The position numbers were made by a program, and so were the translations under genes. Shown in pieces: positions 40,501 through 53,323 of a DNA stretch of 64,000 bases. The DNA is from Diphasiastrum complanatum. Its lineage: Eukaryota > Streptophyta > Lycopodiopsida > Lycopodiales > Lycopodiaceae. The notes under the pieces are model-generated. The model was not told the DNA's origin and searched no databases. It saw only the letters and a list, made by a program, of their open reading frames with translations. The stretch spans positions 76,423,776 to 76,487,775 of the forward strand of contig CM055095.1 in the NCBI GenBank assembly GCA_029204225.1. The letters run 5' to 3'. Every line of letters starts with the position of its first letter. The first letter of the stretch is position 1.

Positions 40501-43500
40501 AACATTCAGCTACGGAATACAACCCATTTATGCTGATGTACGGTTTTCAGCCACGCTCACCCACAGCTGTAGGGTTTAAACAAGAAAAAGTTGAAGCAGC
40601 CAGAAACTTTTTAGAAGACCTAAACCAGATGATAGACAATCCCAGGATCGAGCACGGTATTATGCAGATCCACACAGACGGGATGTGCAGTTCTCCACTG
40701 GTGAGAAAGTCTACTTGAGAGTCCCAGTTGACTCTAAAACCCTCAAATCAGGAGTGTGTGCTAAGTTGTCTCCAAGGTATTGTGGTCCCTTTACCATCAG
40801 TAGGAGACTAGGCGAGGTCACCTATGAACTAGAACTCCCACACAGCAGTAAGGTTTTTCCAGTCTTTCATGTAAGTCAGTTACGAAGAGCCTTAACCAGA
40901 TCAGACAATCTGGTAGGGGACAGTGTTCTAGTTCTCCTGTTGAGAATGCCACTTGGGAAAGAGGCAGCGTCCTTCGCAAGATTTTTCCAGAATTTGTCTT
41001 AGAGGACCAAGACGGTTCTTAAGGGGGAGGGAGTGTTACGAGCTCGTAACAAGTGCCGAACCCTAGAGAACACAGATAGGTCAGATACCACGGTCAGGGT
41101 CGTGTCCAGTGTACATGACCAACAGGGCAAGACAGTGTGAGTAGTGTGCCCAGCACGGTCCATAGCCATGGCGGGCCTAACACAGCCTAGGGACCCTGTC
41201 AGCAGGATAGGGCCCCCAGTTGGGTCCCGACGTGCAGTCGGCCACGTAAGTGCCACGTAGTCGACACTAGGCAGTAGCATGCTACCAGTCCTCACACTGG
41301 GCTAGGAGGGGCTTACTCTATATCAGGGAGTAGGCAAGGTTGGGTGGAGCAGTTAGTGTTTGCCCTACTGTGGTGTTAGGGAGCAGTTAGTGTTTGCCCT
41401 ACTGTGGTGTTAGGATCTATTACAGCTTGACACATATTTTCAGATTTACCCCAAGACTGATCCTCGGGAGATCCAGTTGGCTGCTTTACGTTTAGATGGA
41501 CGTGCCGCCACGTGGTGGCGAGTTTATAGAGTTGATCCTGATCGGGAAGGGCTCCATGTATGGCATACTTTTCGCCGTGACCTCCGCCATGCTATGATTG
41601 ATCCTCAGTGGCTTGACCACCAACGTGATACATTCCGTAGTCTCACTCAGACCAGTGATCTTGCTTCTTATACAGGTCAGTTTATGGAGCTTTCTTATCT
41701 TTTCACAGATCTACAGCCCACTGAGCTTATTTCTCGTTACATTGCTGGGCTTCGTGGTGCTTTACGTTATGATGTTTCTTCCTTCCGTCCTACCACACTT
41801 GTTGAGGCGATGTCTCTTGCCAGTACTTTACAGCATAAGTACTCTGACACCCTTCCTTCCCGCTTCTCCCGACCCCGTCCTTCTGCTTCATCTTTTCCCG
41901 CTACATTCACCCCTACACCGGCCCCTTCTGTTCCAGCTCTCTCCATTGCCCCTTCGCCTCCTCGTCCTCCGACTCCTCGACCTGCTTTTGTCCAACGTTA
42001 CACGTCTGCAGAGTTCACTGATCTTCAGCAGATGCGTCTTTGCTTTCGTTGTAAGAGTCCTGACCATCTTGCCCGTGATTGCCGCCAGCCTCTCCCTACT
42101 ACTGCTGTTTTTTACCATGAGGGCACTACTCCAGATGATTCCGATATCTACATTCATATTTCTGATGAGCCTGACTTATCCTCTGAGCCTTCCCCTGATT
42201 TACTTCCTGCTACTTGCCATGCTCAGCTTGCATATGCTACTTGGACAGGGCGTCCTGGTCCTCGCTCCATTCGGTTACGTGTGCGTATTACAGGTCGAGA
42301 GTATATTGCTTTAGTTGATACTGGTAGCACTCATTCTTTTATTAGCAGTTATATCACTAGTCGGATCCGTGCTTCACCTGTTCCTGCTTCCCAGCCTCTC
42401 ACAGTTGAGGTTGCCAGTTCTCATTCTTTTCCTAGTTCTCAGATGTTTCAGCGTTTACCATACCGCATTGGAGATTTCTCTGGACAGGCAGATCTTTACA
42501 TTATCCCTATGGAGCGTTATGATCTTATCCTTGGTGCTGATTGGTTTGCATCTCTTGGAGCCGTTACACTGGACTTGACACGGCAGACATTGACATTTGT
42601 ACATGATGTAGTTACACACTCACTTGTGGGCATTGATTCTCAGGGAGACTTCCAGTTGATTACTGGAGAGCAGTTTATTCGCAACCTGCCGAAGGCTCAT
42701 TGTGCTGCCTTATTATGTGTTCAGCGGGCAGTACCAGTTCCTCCAGTTTCTACACCAGCAGCTGTTCCTCAGGTGATTTTTGACTTATTACATCAGTATG
42801 CTTTTGTCTTTTCAGAACCTACGACGCTACCACCATTACGTGACGTGAACCATCATATTGATTTGCGTCCTGGTTCTGCTCCTCCCTCCCGTCCCCCTTA
42901 TCGTATGTCTCGATCTGAGCGTGATGAGCTTGAGCTCCATATTACTGCCTTGTTAGATCAAGGTCTCATTGTTCCTAGTCACAGCCCTTTTGGTGCTCCT
43001 GTTCTCCTTATTAATAAGAAAGATGGTACCAAACGCCTTTGTAATTACCGTGTTTTAAATAAGTTGACTATTCGTAATCAGTACCCTATTCCACACATGG
43101 ATGACCTCTTTGACCAGCTCGGTACCTCTAAAATCTTTTCCAAGATAGACCTTCGTTCTCGATATTACCAAATCAGGATGCACCCTTCTGACGAACATAA
43201 GACTGCTTTCCGTACTCATCTTGGTTTATATGAATTTCGTGTGCTTCCTTTTGGTGTTACTAATGGCCCTCCTACGTTCCAGAATGTGATGAATAACGTC
43301 TTACGTCCGCTTCTTGGTCATTGTGTCTTGGTTTATTTTGATGATATTCTTATTTTTAGTCAGTCTCTTGTTGAGCATGTTGCCCATCTTTCCTCGGTCT
43401 TTCAGTTACTTGTACACCACCAGTTATTTGCTAAGTTGTCTAAATGTTCTTTTGCTGTTTCTGAGATCGAGTTTCTTGGTTTTCTTATTTGTAATGGTCA

Positions 43501-46500
43501 CATTCGTCTGGACCCTCATAAGGTTCAGGCCATCCAGGATTGGCCTATACCTATTGATATTCATCATGTTCGTATGTTTCTTGGGTTAGCCACTCACCTT
43601 CGTCGTCCAGTTCCTCATTTTGCTACTATCGCAGCTCCTCTTCATGCACTTTTGAAGAAGTCTAGTACTTTTCTGTGGACTCCTGATTGTCAGACAGCGT
43701 TTGATACTCTTCGTCGTGCTGTTGTTGATGTTGCCGTTATGTGTTTACCATAGTTTGATCAGAAGTTTCTTGTTGAGACTGATGCTAGTAATGTTGGTTT
43801 GGGTGCTTTACTTCGCCAGTCACAATGTATTATTGCTTATGAGTCGCGTCGTCTTCGCTCTTATGAGCAACGTTATTCTGTGCATGAGAAAGAGCTTCTT
43901 GCTATTATCTATGCTCTTAAGAAGTGGCGTCATTATCTGTATCGAGTCCCATTTGACATTATTACTGATCACCGATCTTTACGTTATCTGTTTTTTCAAC
44001 GTAACCTTAGTGATCGTCAATTTCGTTGGTTGTAGTTTTTACAGTCTTTTAATTTCTCCATATTGTATCGTCCTGGTCATGCTAACACTGCTGCTGATGC
44101 ATTATCTCGTCTTCCAGCTTTGTTAAATACACTCGTTTCTACTATTCCTCCATGGTTTGATGCTCTACCTGCAGCATACCTTACATGTTCTGATTTTTGT
44201 GATGTTTATAGTTCTACCCCACCTGTTTCGTCCAGTCCTCATCAGGTTTACTCCATTATTGACAATCGTCTTTATCATTATGATTCTCTTTGTATCCCTA
44301 GTTCTTTGGGTATCCGTTCCCAGTTGTTGTCAGATGCTCATTCCTCTCCTGTTGGGGGTCACTTTGGTTTTCAGAAGTCTTATGCTCGTCTCAAAGACCA
44401 TTTCTATTGGCCCTCTCTTCGATCTGAGCTTGCTGTACTTATTCGTACCTGCCCTTTTTGTCTTCGTAATAAGTACTCCCATTCTAAATCTGCTGGTTTG
44501 CTCTAGAGTTGGCCTATTCCTCATCGCCAGTGGACTGATATATCTATGGACTTTATCCTTGGCCTTCCCCATACCCAGCGTGGTCACGATTCATGTATGG
44601 TGGTAGTTGACAGGTTCTCGAAACAGGCACATTTTATCCCAGTTCGCAGTACTATCACAGCAGAGCAGTGTGCACGTTTGTTCCTATCAGAGATTTTCCG
44701 TCTGCATGGATTTCCTCGTACTATCCTTTCTGATCGGGATAGTAAGTTTACATCTATATTCTGGACAGAGCTTACGCGTATTTTGGATGTTCAGCTTTTT
44801 GTGGGTTCTGCTTATCATTCTACTTCTGATGGGCAGTCTGAGGTCCTTAACAGGATCCTTGAGGATTATTTACGCCATTTTGTTACTCCTTCAGGGAAGG
44901 ATTGGGATCAGCATTTATGTTTAGCAGAGTATAGCTATAATAGCTCTGTTAGTACCAGCACAGGTGTCTCTCCATTTTTATTATCTCATGGCTATGCACC
45001 TCTTTTACTTGGCATTCCTCTTCCTCCTGAGAATACACCTGTTACACTTGCATCTTTTCTATCAGGTGCTCGAGAGCTTATTACTCGGGCCAGTTCTCAT
45101 TTACAGCATGTTCAGCAGCGTTATCAGACCTCAGTTGATCGTCACCGCCGCCATGTTGAGTTTCAGCTTGGAGATATGGTTTATCTACGCTTACGGTTTG
45201 CACGTCATCATTTTGTCCAGGGCCATGCTTCTACTGAGAAGCTTGCACCACGTTATTATGGGCCTTATCGCATTGTGGAGGTTCTTAGTCCAGTTACATA
45301 TCGCTTACAGCTTCCTGCTTCCACACGCGCCTGTGATGTATTCCATGTCAGTTTATTACGTGCTGCTATTGAGGATGACGCTCCTTGTGATGCTGAGTTT
45401 CCTACTGCTCCAGAGTTATTTCCATTTTTACCTGCTGCTATATTACAGGTCCGTCTATACCATAGTCGAGCCACCGGCAGATTCAGTTTTTGGTCCAGTG
45501 GGATGGTTGTCCTATTGAGGAGGCTACAAGGGAGCCTATTCATGTGTTTTATCATACACCATTACTTGCGGATCAGGCTTGTGCTCTTGTTGCACTTGTT
45601 GATTCCTCTACATCAGATGTTCCTCTAGCTGTTGATGCACCAGGGCTTGCTGCTACTTGATCCGGTTATCTTTTCGGCAGTTGGGTCTTTTTTTTGTGTC
45701 GGGGAGAGTTATGGACTCGGCTCATTACATTCGCTGCGTCCATTTACATTTACAGTTACTTTACTGTATGCATAAGCAGGCCTTGGGCCTTTTTTTATTC
45801 ATTAGTGACATTCAGACTATATGGTTGGCCTTTGGCCTTATTATTCATTATTAGGCCATTTGGACATATTACTGGAGAGTGGGGGCCTTCTTGGAGGGCG
45901 CACTATTATCCCTCCCAGTTGGGCCCTAGCCACTGGGAGCTTCCTTTTAGGGCTTCCTCTTGGCTATAAGTAGGGAAACTGTGTCATTTGTCATTCAGCT
46001 GATGATATTGATCTCTCTCTTTAGCCTCCTTAATCTCTCTCTTTCTTGCTTTCTAGGGTTAAGTCTTGCTTATGTGATGCTTTCATAGCTTGATTCTAGA
46101 TCAGCTGTGGCTCTATTCGTAACTTGTCTCCTGTTGTGTTTTCCTATCCTCATCTTAGGAATTTTCCTAGTGTTCATTACATAATAGGTACAAAACCTGA
46201 TGTTGCTTTTCAACCTAAACTCAAGGACTATATGTAAAGAGGGGCAAGAAGGCTAAAATCTCTCACTGAAGGATAGCATCATCCTTCACCTAAGATTGGC
46301 AAGAGGACCAAATCAAGCTTGGGCAATTGTCAAAATTATGTTTGAGAATACCAAGCTTCCTCTCTCAAGATGGATTCAAGGGATTTATTGATCATCTCAT
46401 ATTGATCTAGGATCTTAGATATCAGCTTGCAATTGTTGAAGGGGGGGTGTTGCTGACAGGGATTTGGTGTCGTTGGTTTTCAATAGCTTGTCATACGCTT

Positions 46501-47245
46501 TCCATTGAAGAGTTAAAGTGATGGACAACAAGTGTGTGTGGCTAAAGGTCATTATAAATGTCCTTTATGTACCAAGGCTTGCAACAAACATTCTTCATGT
46601 TGGTGTTGTCCCCAAGCATAATATGAAAGTTGAATTTGATGATTCAATATGTCTTGGAGGTTGAAGTCAAGGACATGCAAGAAGATGGTGTCTATAAATT
46701 ATACACAACTATCCCAAATCAGCATGCGTACACAGCCAAGGAGGGTGATCTGGAAGGGTTGTGTCGTGAAAGGTATGACCATCTTAGATACAAAAGCATG
46801 CAGGTGCTCAACAAGCAAAATATGGTAGTGGGGCTTTCATCAAGCCAAGCTGATCATTTTGTGAGGCTTGCACTATGGGAAAGTAGCGTTGGAGGTAATG
46901 GTCATTTTGTTATGTTGTCTATAATACCTGGGCCTATGGTACATCGAATCTTGCTATAAAACCCCAAGGTTAAGTTTAGTCAAGTTAAACAAAAGTAAGA
47001 CAAGGGCCCTAGTCATGTGACACCTCATGGACAGGAGTCATGTAAGTCTACATGCATAAAGACACGTCAATGAAGTAAGGTATATGTCACCCCTTGCACA
47101 TGCACAAAGACATGTCACCACATGCACTAGAGACACTTGCACAACATGTGTCATAGGGAGAAGATCCTACACCATGCATATTGACACATGAATAAAGAGA
47201 GAATAAAAGGAGAAGTAACTAGGAAATAACTTTTTTTTTGGGGGG

Positions 47246-47325
<80 letters not shown>

Positions 47326-48796
47326 AAGAAGAAGAAGAAGAAATTTCATTAACGTCTTTTCCATGCCATAAGGCATATAAGACAAGAGGAGTACATCATA
47401 GAAAATGGAACCCAGACGGAACAGTGCCGTCAAACTGAAAAAACAGATTAAACACAATTTTAAACTTAATTCGCTATGAAAAAGCACATCTCTCACGCAG
47501 GAGAGGAAATAGAAAGCTATAGCTCAAACATCTCTCACGCCTGAGAGGGAGGGCAATCTGAATTTTTAAGTTCTGCAATTTTAACTAAGACTGGGCGTCC
47601 GTCTCGAAAGAGAGCCCGCAAACCGTTGGCCTTAGCATCTACGATAATTTTCTTCCTCTCAGCCCATTGAATAGGCGTTAAGTCTTCATCCATATAGGTG
47701 GTAGATCCTTTTAGGCAGCCTCTTTTACGTAGAATTTTTTGACGAAGCAAAGCATCCTTGAAATGTAGAAACATTGTGGTGGGTTGGAGCTTACCCACCC
47801 AAGCTGCAGATACGACATCCTTGTTGAGACCAAAGGTGGATTGAATGAAAGCATTTGCCTGAACCACGAGGTCCTTACCCGGAAAAGAAACTCCTCTGAT
47901 TCTGACATTGAGGGCATTGAAATCCCTCTTTTGATGTTCTTGAATAGATTCAGAAACAACCTGCTTGGATCCTTTGAGCACATCGGCCCAAGAGTTTTTC
48001 GATTGCTTTGCCAGGACTTCCGAATCTGCATTGCCGACTTCTTCTATCTCTTCATCTGACTCCAATTCACTCTTGAGGTAAGTAACATCAGCCTCAAGAA
48101 AGCCGACTTTGCCTTGGAGGGCCATAACCGTATTCTCCAGAGTGGAGATTTGGAATGCTTGTTGCTTGATTAAGGCAAGCATAGATTCATTGGTCTGTTG
48201 GAGAGATTCAACGAACTGAGGGAGTCTAGATGAAAGTGCATCAGAAAGAGACGTAGACGAAGGGGATGAAGATGGTCTTGAGGATTTGGAGGAGGAGAAA
48301 GGGGTGAAGGAGGGAGAGGAAGATGAAAGTGTAGAAGAGGTAGGGGAAGTGGAAGAGGGTTTAGAGGCTGCAGGAGTGGAGGGTAGCGACAAAGGAGGGG
48401 AAGGTTTAGGCAAGGTAAAAGGGTTTGGGGCCACAATAGGGGTGGCTGAAAATACAAAGGAAGAAGGAGGGGTTTTTTTCCCCTTCTAATCACCGAATGC
48501 CATTCAGCCATGCTTCAGCAGATGTTGCAAGAAGGTGAGTGTGGGGACAGCGATGGAGGTGAGGTAGAGAGGGCTGCAAAGAAAGCGGAGAAGGTGAGGG
48601 AGATGGGGAGGTGAGGAAGATGATGGAGGTATAGATGAAGGGCAGCGAAGAGAGGGGAGCAAGAGACAACGTGGAGGGGAGAAGGGAGAGCGATGGTGAC
48701 AGCGGGGGAGAGGGAAGAGTGATGGTGGCGATCCATCAGCGCCAGCCAGCGCCCACAGCTGTGCCAGCCAGCCCACGCTAGCCACGTCCATAGCCG

Positions 48797-48860
<64 letters not shown>

Positions 48861-51800
48861 TATATTTATGTCTGTTGGGTGCCCAAGGGCACATAAGACG
48901 GAAGAAATAAGTACATATCTCGTAGGAGCACTGTCCATGTCGGACAACATAAAAAACGCTAGTCTAAGTGGAAAAAACAATATAGAAATCTCTCTAGCTA
49001 GTCAGAAGACACATCAAACATAGAATCATAAAAAGCATACAACAGCTTAACCTCCAGCTCTGAAGAGGGTACAGGTGCTAGAGCTTAACCGCCTGCTCTG
49101 CTGAGGAAAGTAAGAGGAAGAATAAAAAATTAGTCTCGGAAAAAACGTCTGATACCCATAGCCGCTGTGATCTGTGGCTGGTGCCAAGGAGCTCTGGTAG
49201 CTCTGGAAGCTCGTGTAGATCTGGCAGGAGGTGGTGGCTGAGCACGCTAGGCCTTCGCCCTCACCGGTATGACTACCTCATCATCTGATAGGTCATTGCG
49301 CTCACGCTTCTAAAAGAAGCTAGTAATAAGAGGCTGGCCAGAATCAGTAATACCCTTCGAAGGTATCAAAGAGGCCCTCCACATAAGCATCTCTTGTAGT
49401 AAAAGGCCGACACATCTGGGATCCTAATACTCCAAAAAGGTACTGAGGGTAATGGGGGTGTCCCGATACAAACAATGATATCGACCACGTATCTCATAGT
49501 ATGTAGGGCATGTGAAGATAAAATGAAACTCATCCTCCACTACACCCAATGTGATACCTGACATATCCGATGCTCTCTTGAAATGCCTGAATATCTGCCT
49601 GTCTCGATAGCAAGTTGATGCGAAAATACTTGTAATGTCCCAACCTATATCGGAGCCCAAAAGAAAGAGGAAGAGATAGATATATAGGTCTAATAGGAAG
49701 TCTACGTAATATATGTGTGCCATAAAAGGTAAGCTTGACCCTGTCATGAGCAGGACGATCCCATACTATGTGACAATATCTACGATACAGCTGTTATCTG
49801 ATAAATGCATGAGTTCCCTGTGGGAGATCCAGCATCGAGAAGCCTCATGACTGAAAGAAAGCCACCACATCACCGTACCAAGAAGATCTAGCCTACTGTC
49901 TAGCCTGAGAAGAAGTAAGCGCTGCCATCACGTATCTGTGAGTATCCATGGTCTCAAGTCGATGTAGAAAGGTAACAATCTGAAACAAAGCCCCTACCAA
50001 CATGGGGAGTGAGGCGAACTCCGTTAAAAGAATCTCATGAGGAACTGATGGCTTCGCACAAATCATCCTTCCTAGCATGGCGATCTGCAGGCGAGTGATG
50101 TCTCTCCAAGTACCCTGAGATATCCCTAGGCACCAAACCTCCACCGAGTGCATAGCCACTGGTGAGACCACTATAGAAAAAAGGTGGTCTCTAGAAGCAG
50201 GATCATGAATATGGTAAGTAGTACACACTCTCTCCATATATACCAAAGCAGCAGGCCCCTTACGCAGGCGAGATAGAGCAGTAGAGCGAAAAGTGAGTAA
50301 GGGACCGGTGAATAGTACACCTAGATAGGTGTATGAGGTAACAATCCCAGCTGTTGTCCATCATAATAAAATGTGTCATCTCTCATATGCTGCCGGTTAG
50401 TATTAAACACCATTACCTTGGTCTTAGCTATATTCACCCTCAAGCCCCACACTAGCAAAAACCATAGAGAGCATCAAGATGTCGATGTAATCCAGAGGCT
50501 GTAGAGGATAGCAATGCCACATCGTCCGCGTATAGTAGGATAGGAATAATATCATCAGCAAGTGGACATCCATCACCACCCTCCTCCTTGATGATCCGCT
50601 CTAGATAATCAATGTACAATGCAAAAAGAGTGGGAGAGATTGGACATCCCTGCTTGACCCCAACTGTGCTCTAGATAAAAGACGACCAGCTGTTGCCATC
50701 TCTGAAGCGTGCTAATACCCTCTCATATAAGGTGCTGATAGCCATAATGATATCTTGTGAGAAGCCACGTGAAGAGAAGCGTTGAAGTAGTAAGTGTCGT
50801 GGAACTGAGTCAAAGGCCTTGCGGAAATCCACAAAGCAGCAGTATACTCTCCGTCTCCGATGTCGAGCCTCGTCTACGATGCAGCATAGGACAACTGCAT
50901 GATCAATAGTCAAATATCCAGGTCTGAAACCAGCCTGTCCAAAAGCAAATAACTCATCTGATTCCGGCCTGGGAACCAACCATAGATTGCAGAATTGAGC
51001 CATAAAGCTTCGCCATCGTGTGATTGATCATGAGAGGCAGTAGTTATGTTCATTGGATCACTAGCCTTGAAAATGGGATGAAGGAGATTCGTGCACCAGT
51101 TGGTGGGAAAGCCAGAGGTAACAGCCATGTTAAAAGTGTGGGCAATGTAAGGAGATAGAAGTTGGGAGACAGGTTTGAGGAAGGCCGAGTTAAGTGAGTC
51201 AACGTCTTTCGCTTTATGGGGTTGGGCTTTACTAATCGCGGATTCAATTTGGTCAAAGGCAAAAAGAGAGAATGTAGCGGGTCGAGTGATAGAGATAGGG
51301 GGGCATCTGTAGTGTATAAGCGAGTAGCATATTCCTCCCAAGAGTCAATATCAATGGGTGAAAGTAAGGAAGATTTTTTAGAAAAAATTTTCCAGAAAAG
51401 AGAGGAAGAGGAAGAGGAAGAGAAAAGGGAGTCTATAAGTTTCTGACCATCTCTTGTTAGAGAGTCTCTTTTCTTTTTATTAACTACATGACGATATTGC
51501 TTTTGTACTTGCACCAACAGATTAGGAGAGTGATGCATGGCGAATACCACCTGCTTATGTAAGGTGTGACAATCATGATCATACCATCGGTTATAGGTTT
51601 TCGATGAGTGGAATATGTCTTGGGGGGAAGGCCTGGGTGGCGGCTTGTATAAGGGAGAGCGACAAGAAGCTAGCTTGTTGCTCAATAGGAGAGGAGAAGG
51701 GAAAATCTTGCAGAAGAGTGTTGAGCATGAGTATGTATCGTGGGATGAGATGTGTACGAAAAGAAAAGTGAGGCTTAGTGGTCTAGGGTCGAATGGTTGG

Positions 51801-53259
51801 AAGGGGAGAGGTCTGGTAAACAGAGAGTAAGAGCAGCGAGTGATCAGCAAGGGTGGGAGAGAGAAATGGTAAAGCTGTGAATGAGAGGAATCAAGGCTGG
51901 TAAGCCAATGAAGTAATCTACCACACTATGTCCGCCTCCATGCGGATGACAAGTGAAGGCTGCTGAATCTGGCCACTGCGATAAACCGTTCAAAATAACC
52001 AAGGAATGTGCCTCAGTAATCCTGAGTAACTGCTCACCAAATGTGGTAGAAGGGGTAGCCTCATCATGAGAAGTCCGCTCAAGACATGTATCCAAAACAT
52101 GAAGCTAGAGGTAATCCGTCACGCGTATATCTCTGTCTGTGATGAAGTCAGTAAGATTTCCACCCACGGATGATGAGTGTATGCCATTACAGTTTCATAC
52201 TCCAAGCTATAGGTAGTGTGGAAGGGAAACCGGGATGCTCCCATGCCCGGGGACCCCAATTTCCTATCGGCTATTTTTGGATGCAATACCATTGAGGTAC
52301 CGAACAACTTTATCACGATAGATCACTCGTCTTCCGGTAGCTTTGGCGGTTTGGAATGCTTGACGTCTTTCTTCAACCTATATATAGGTAAGGTCATCAT
52401 CCATGAAGATCTTGGTGTCTTTCAACTTGGCTCTTTTTCGTAAGGTTTTTTTACGATACTTAGGTGACGTAAAGCGGAGGACCAAAGTAGTGGTGTCTTT
52501 TTTTGTGCGCCATGCTGTATCAAAACCATCTGCATTGTGTCCTAGAGTGGTACACATAAATCTTTTTGCTTCTTCAATGGCATTTTGGGTTCAACAATGC
52601 CTCGTACCCTAATATTGAGAGCCTTGGAATCTCCAAGTTTTTCCTCCGTAAGAGTAGCACAAATGAATGATGAAAGAGGGGCAGACTGACTTCCGCCATC
52701 GGCTATCCAAGTTTGTCTTTGGTGAGGATAGAAGCCCATGTTTTGGTCAATTCTTTGTGTTGGCTCAGTTGCTGTTCCAGGTCTTGTATCTTCGTCATTG
52801 TCTCTTCTTGCGGCTGGGAAGCATACTTGTTATCCATTTCTGTCCGAAGTTGTTCGTTCTCTGTGCGTAGATGGATGATTTCCAGTTTCAAGACTTGTAC
52901 ATTTGCTTTCAGCTCTTTCAGTTGGTAGGCTAGGAAATTTTCGAAGGATTTGGAGGTGGTGTAGTGAGCATGAGATACAAAGGGGGTGTCAGGAGCAGCG
53001 GTGGTAGGGATGGGAGTGGAGGGGACAGGAGGTGAAGGAGGGCCGGAGTGGGAGGCAAGGAGAAGGGGGGGGGGGGGCTGCTGCGTAGCAGCAGCAAGTA
53101 GGGCGGAGGAGGGGTGGAGGGCAGCAGCAGGTGGGGCGGAGGAGAGATATGAGGTGGGAGGGGGGCGGGTAGAGGGAGATGGAGGAGGGCGGGGAGGGTT
53201 GGGGGAGCAAGAGCTCCCCCTAGTCTTGCGAGTCGTGGAGGAGGAGGGCGATGGTGGAG

Positions 53260-53323
<64 letters not shown>

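Larger units (their letters stand above)
35239..41424 (+). mobile_element. Ty3/gypsy element nested in the outer gypsy gag, TSD GCTTG
   Basis: LTRs 35239-35595 and 41034-41424, TSD GCTTG at 35234-35238 and 41425-41429. Total 6186 bp, nearly intact: gag-protease open for 592 codons and pol for about 850. Seven or so LTR substitutions make it about as old as or slightly younger than its host element. Confidence 0.95.
33741..46124 (+). mobile_element. Ty3/gypsy element with AG..CT LTR ends, split by a younger gypsy element
   Basis: LTRs 33741-34157 and 45707-46124, TSD TGTCT at 33736-33740 and 46125-46129. Net length about 6.2 kb after removing the nested element at 35239-41429. Gag, protease, RT, RNase H and integrase in one frame, broken by three amber codons. 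The LTRs differ at about ten sites. Confidence 0.94.
47246..48796 (-). mobile_element. LINE-E: ORF1-only LINE with both ends
   Basis: On the minus strand: (CT)n at 48857-48797, a Ser/Pro/Leu-rich 5' region, intact ORF1 (48434-47535), a short 3' region, the conserved hairpin (47383-47354), then a (TTC)n/(CT)n tail down to 47246. No endonuclease or RT sequence at all. Confidence 0.88.
48858..53264 (-). mobile_element. LINE-D: nearly full-length LINE, degenerate
   Basis: On the minus strand: ORF1 region (53264-52250), endonuclease C-terminal part (about 52100-51850), linker and RT (51850-50500), C-terminal region (49747-49424), 3' region, hairpin, (CT)n tail. Many stops and frameshifts; part of the endonuclease is missing. 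Confidence 0.9.

Noticed and set aside
33741-46124. Endogenous pararetrovirus (caulimovirid) insertion
   Set aside because: There is an integrase, paired LTRs and target duplications, and no movement protein motif.
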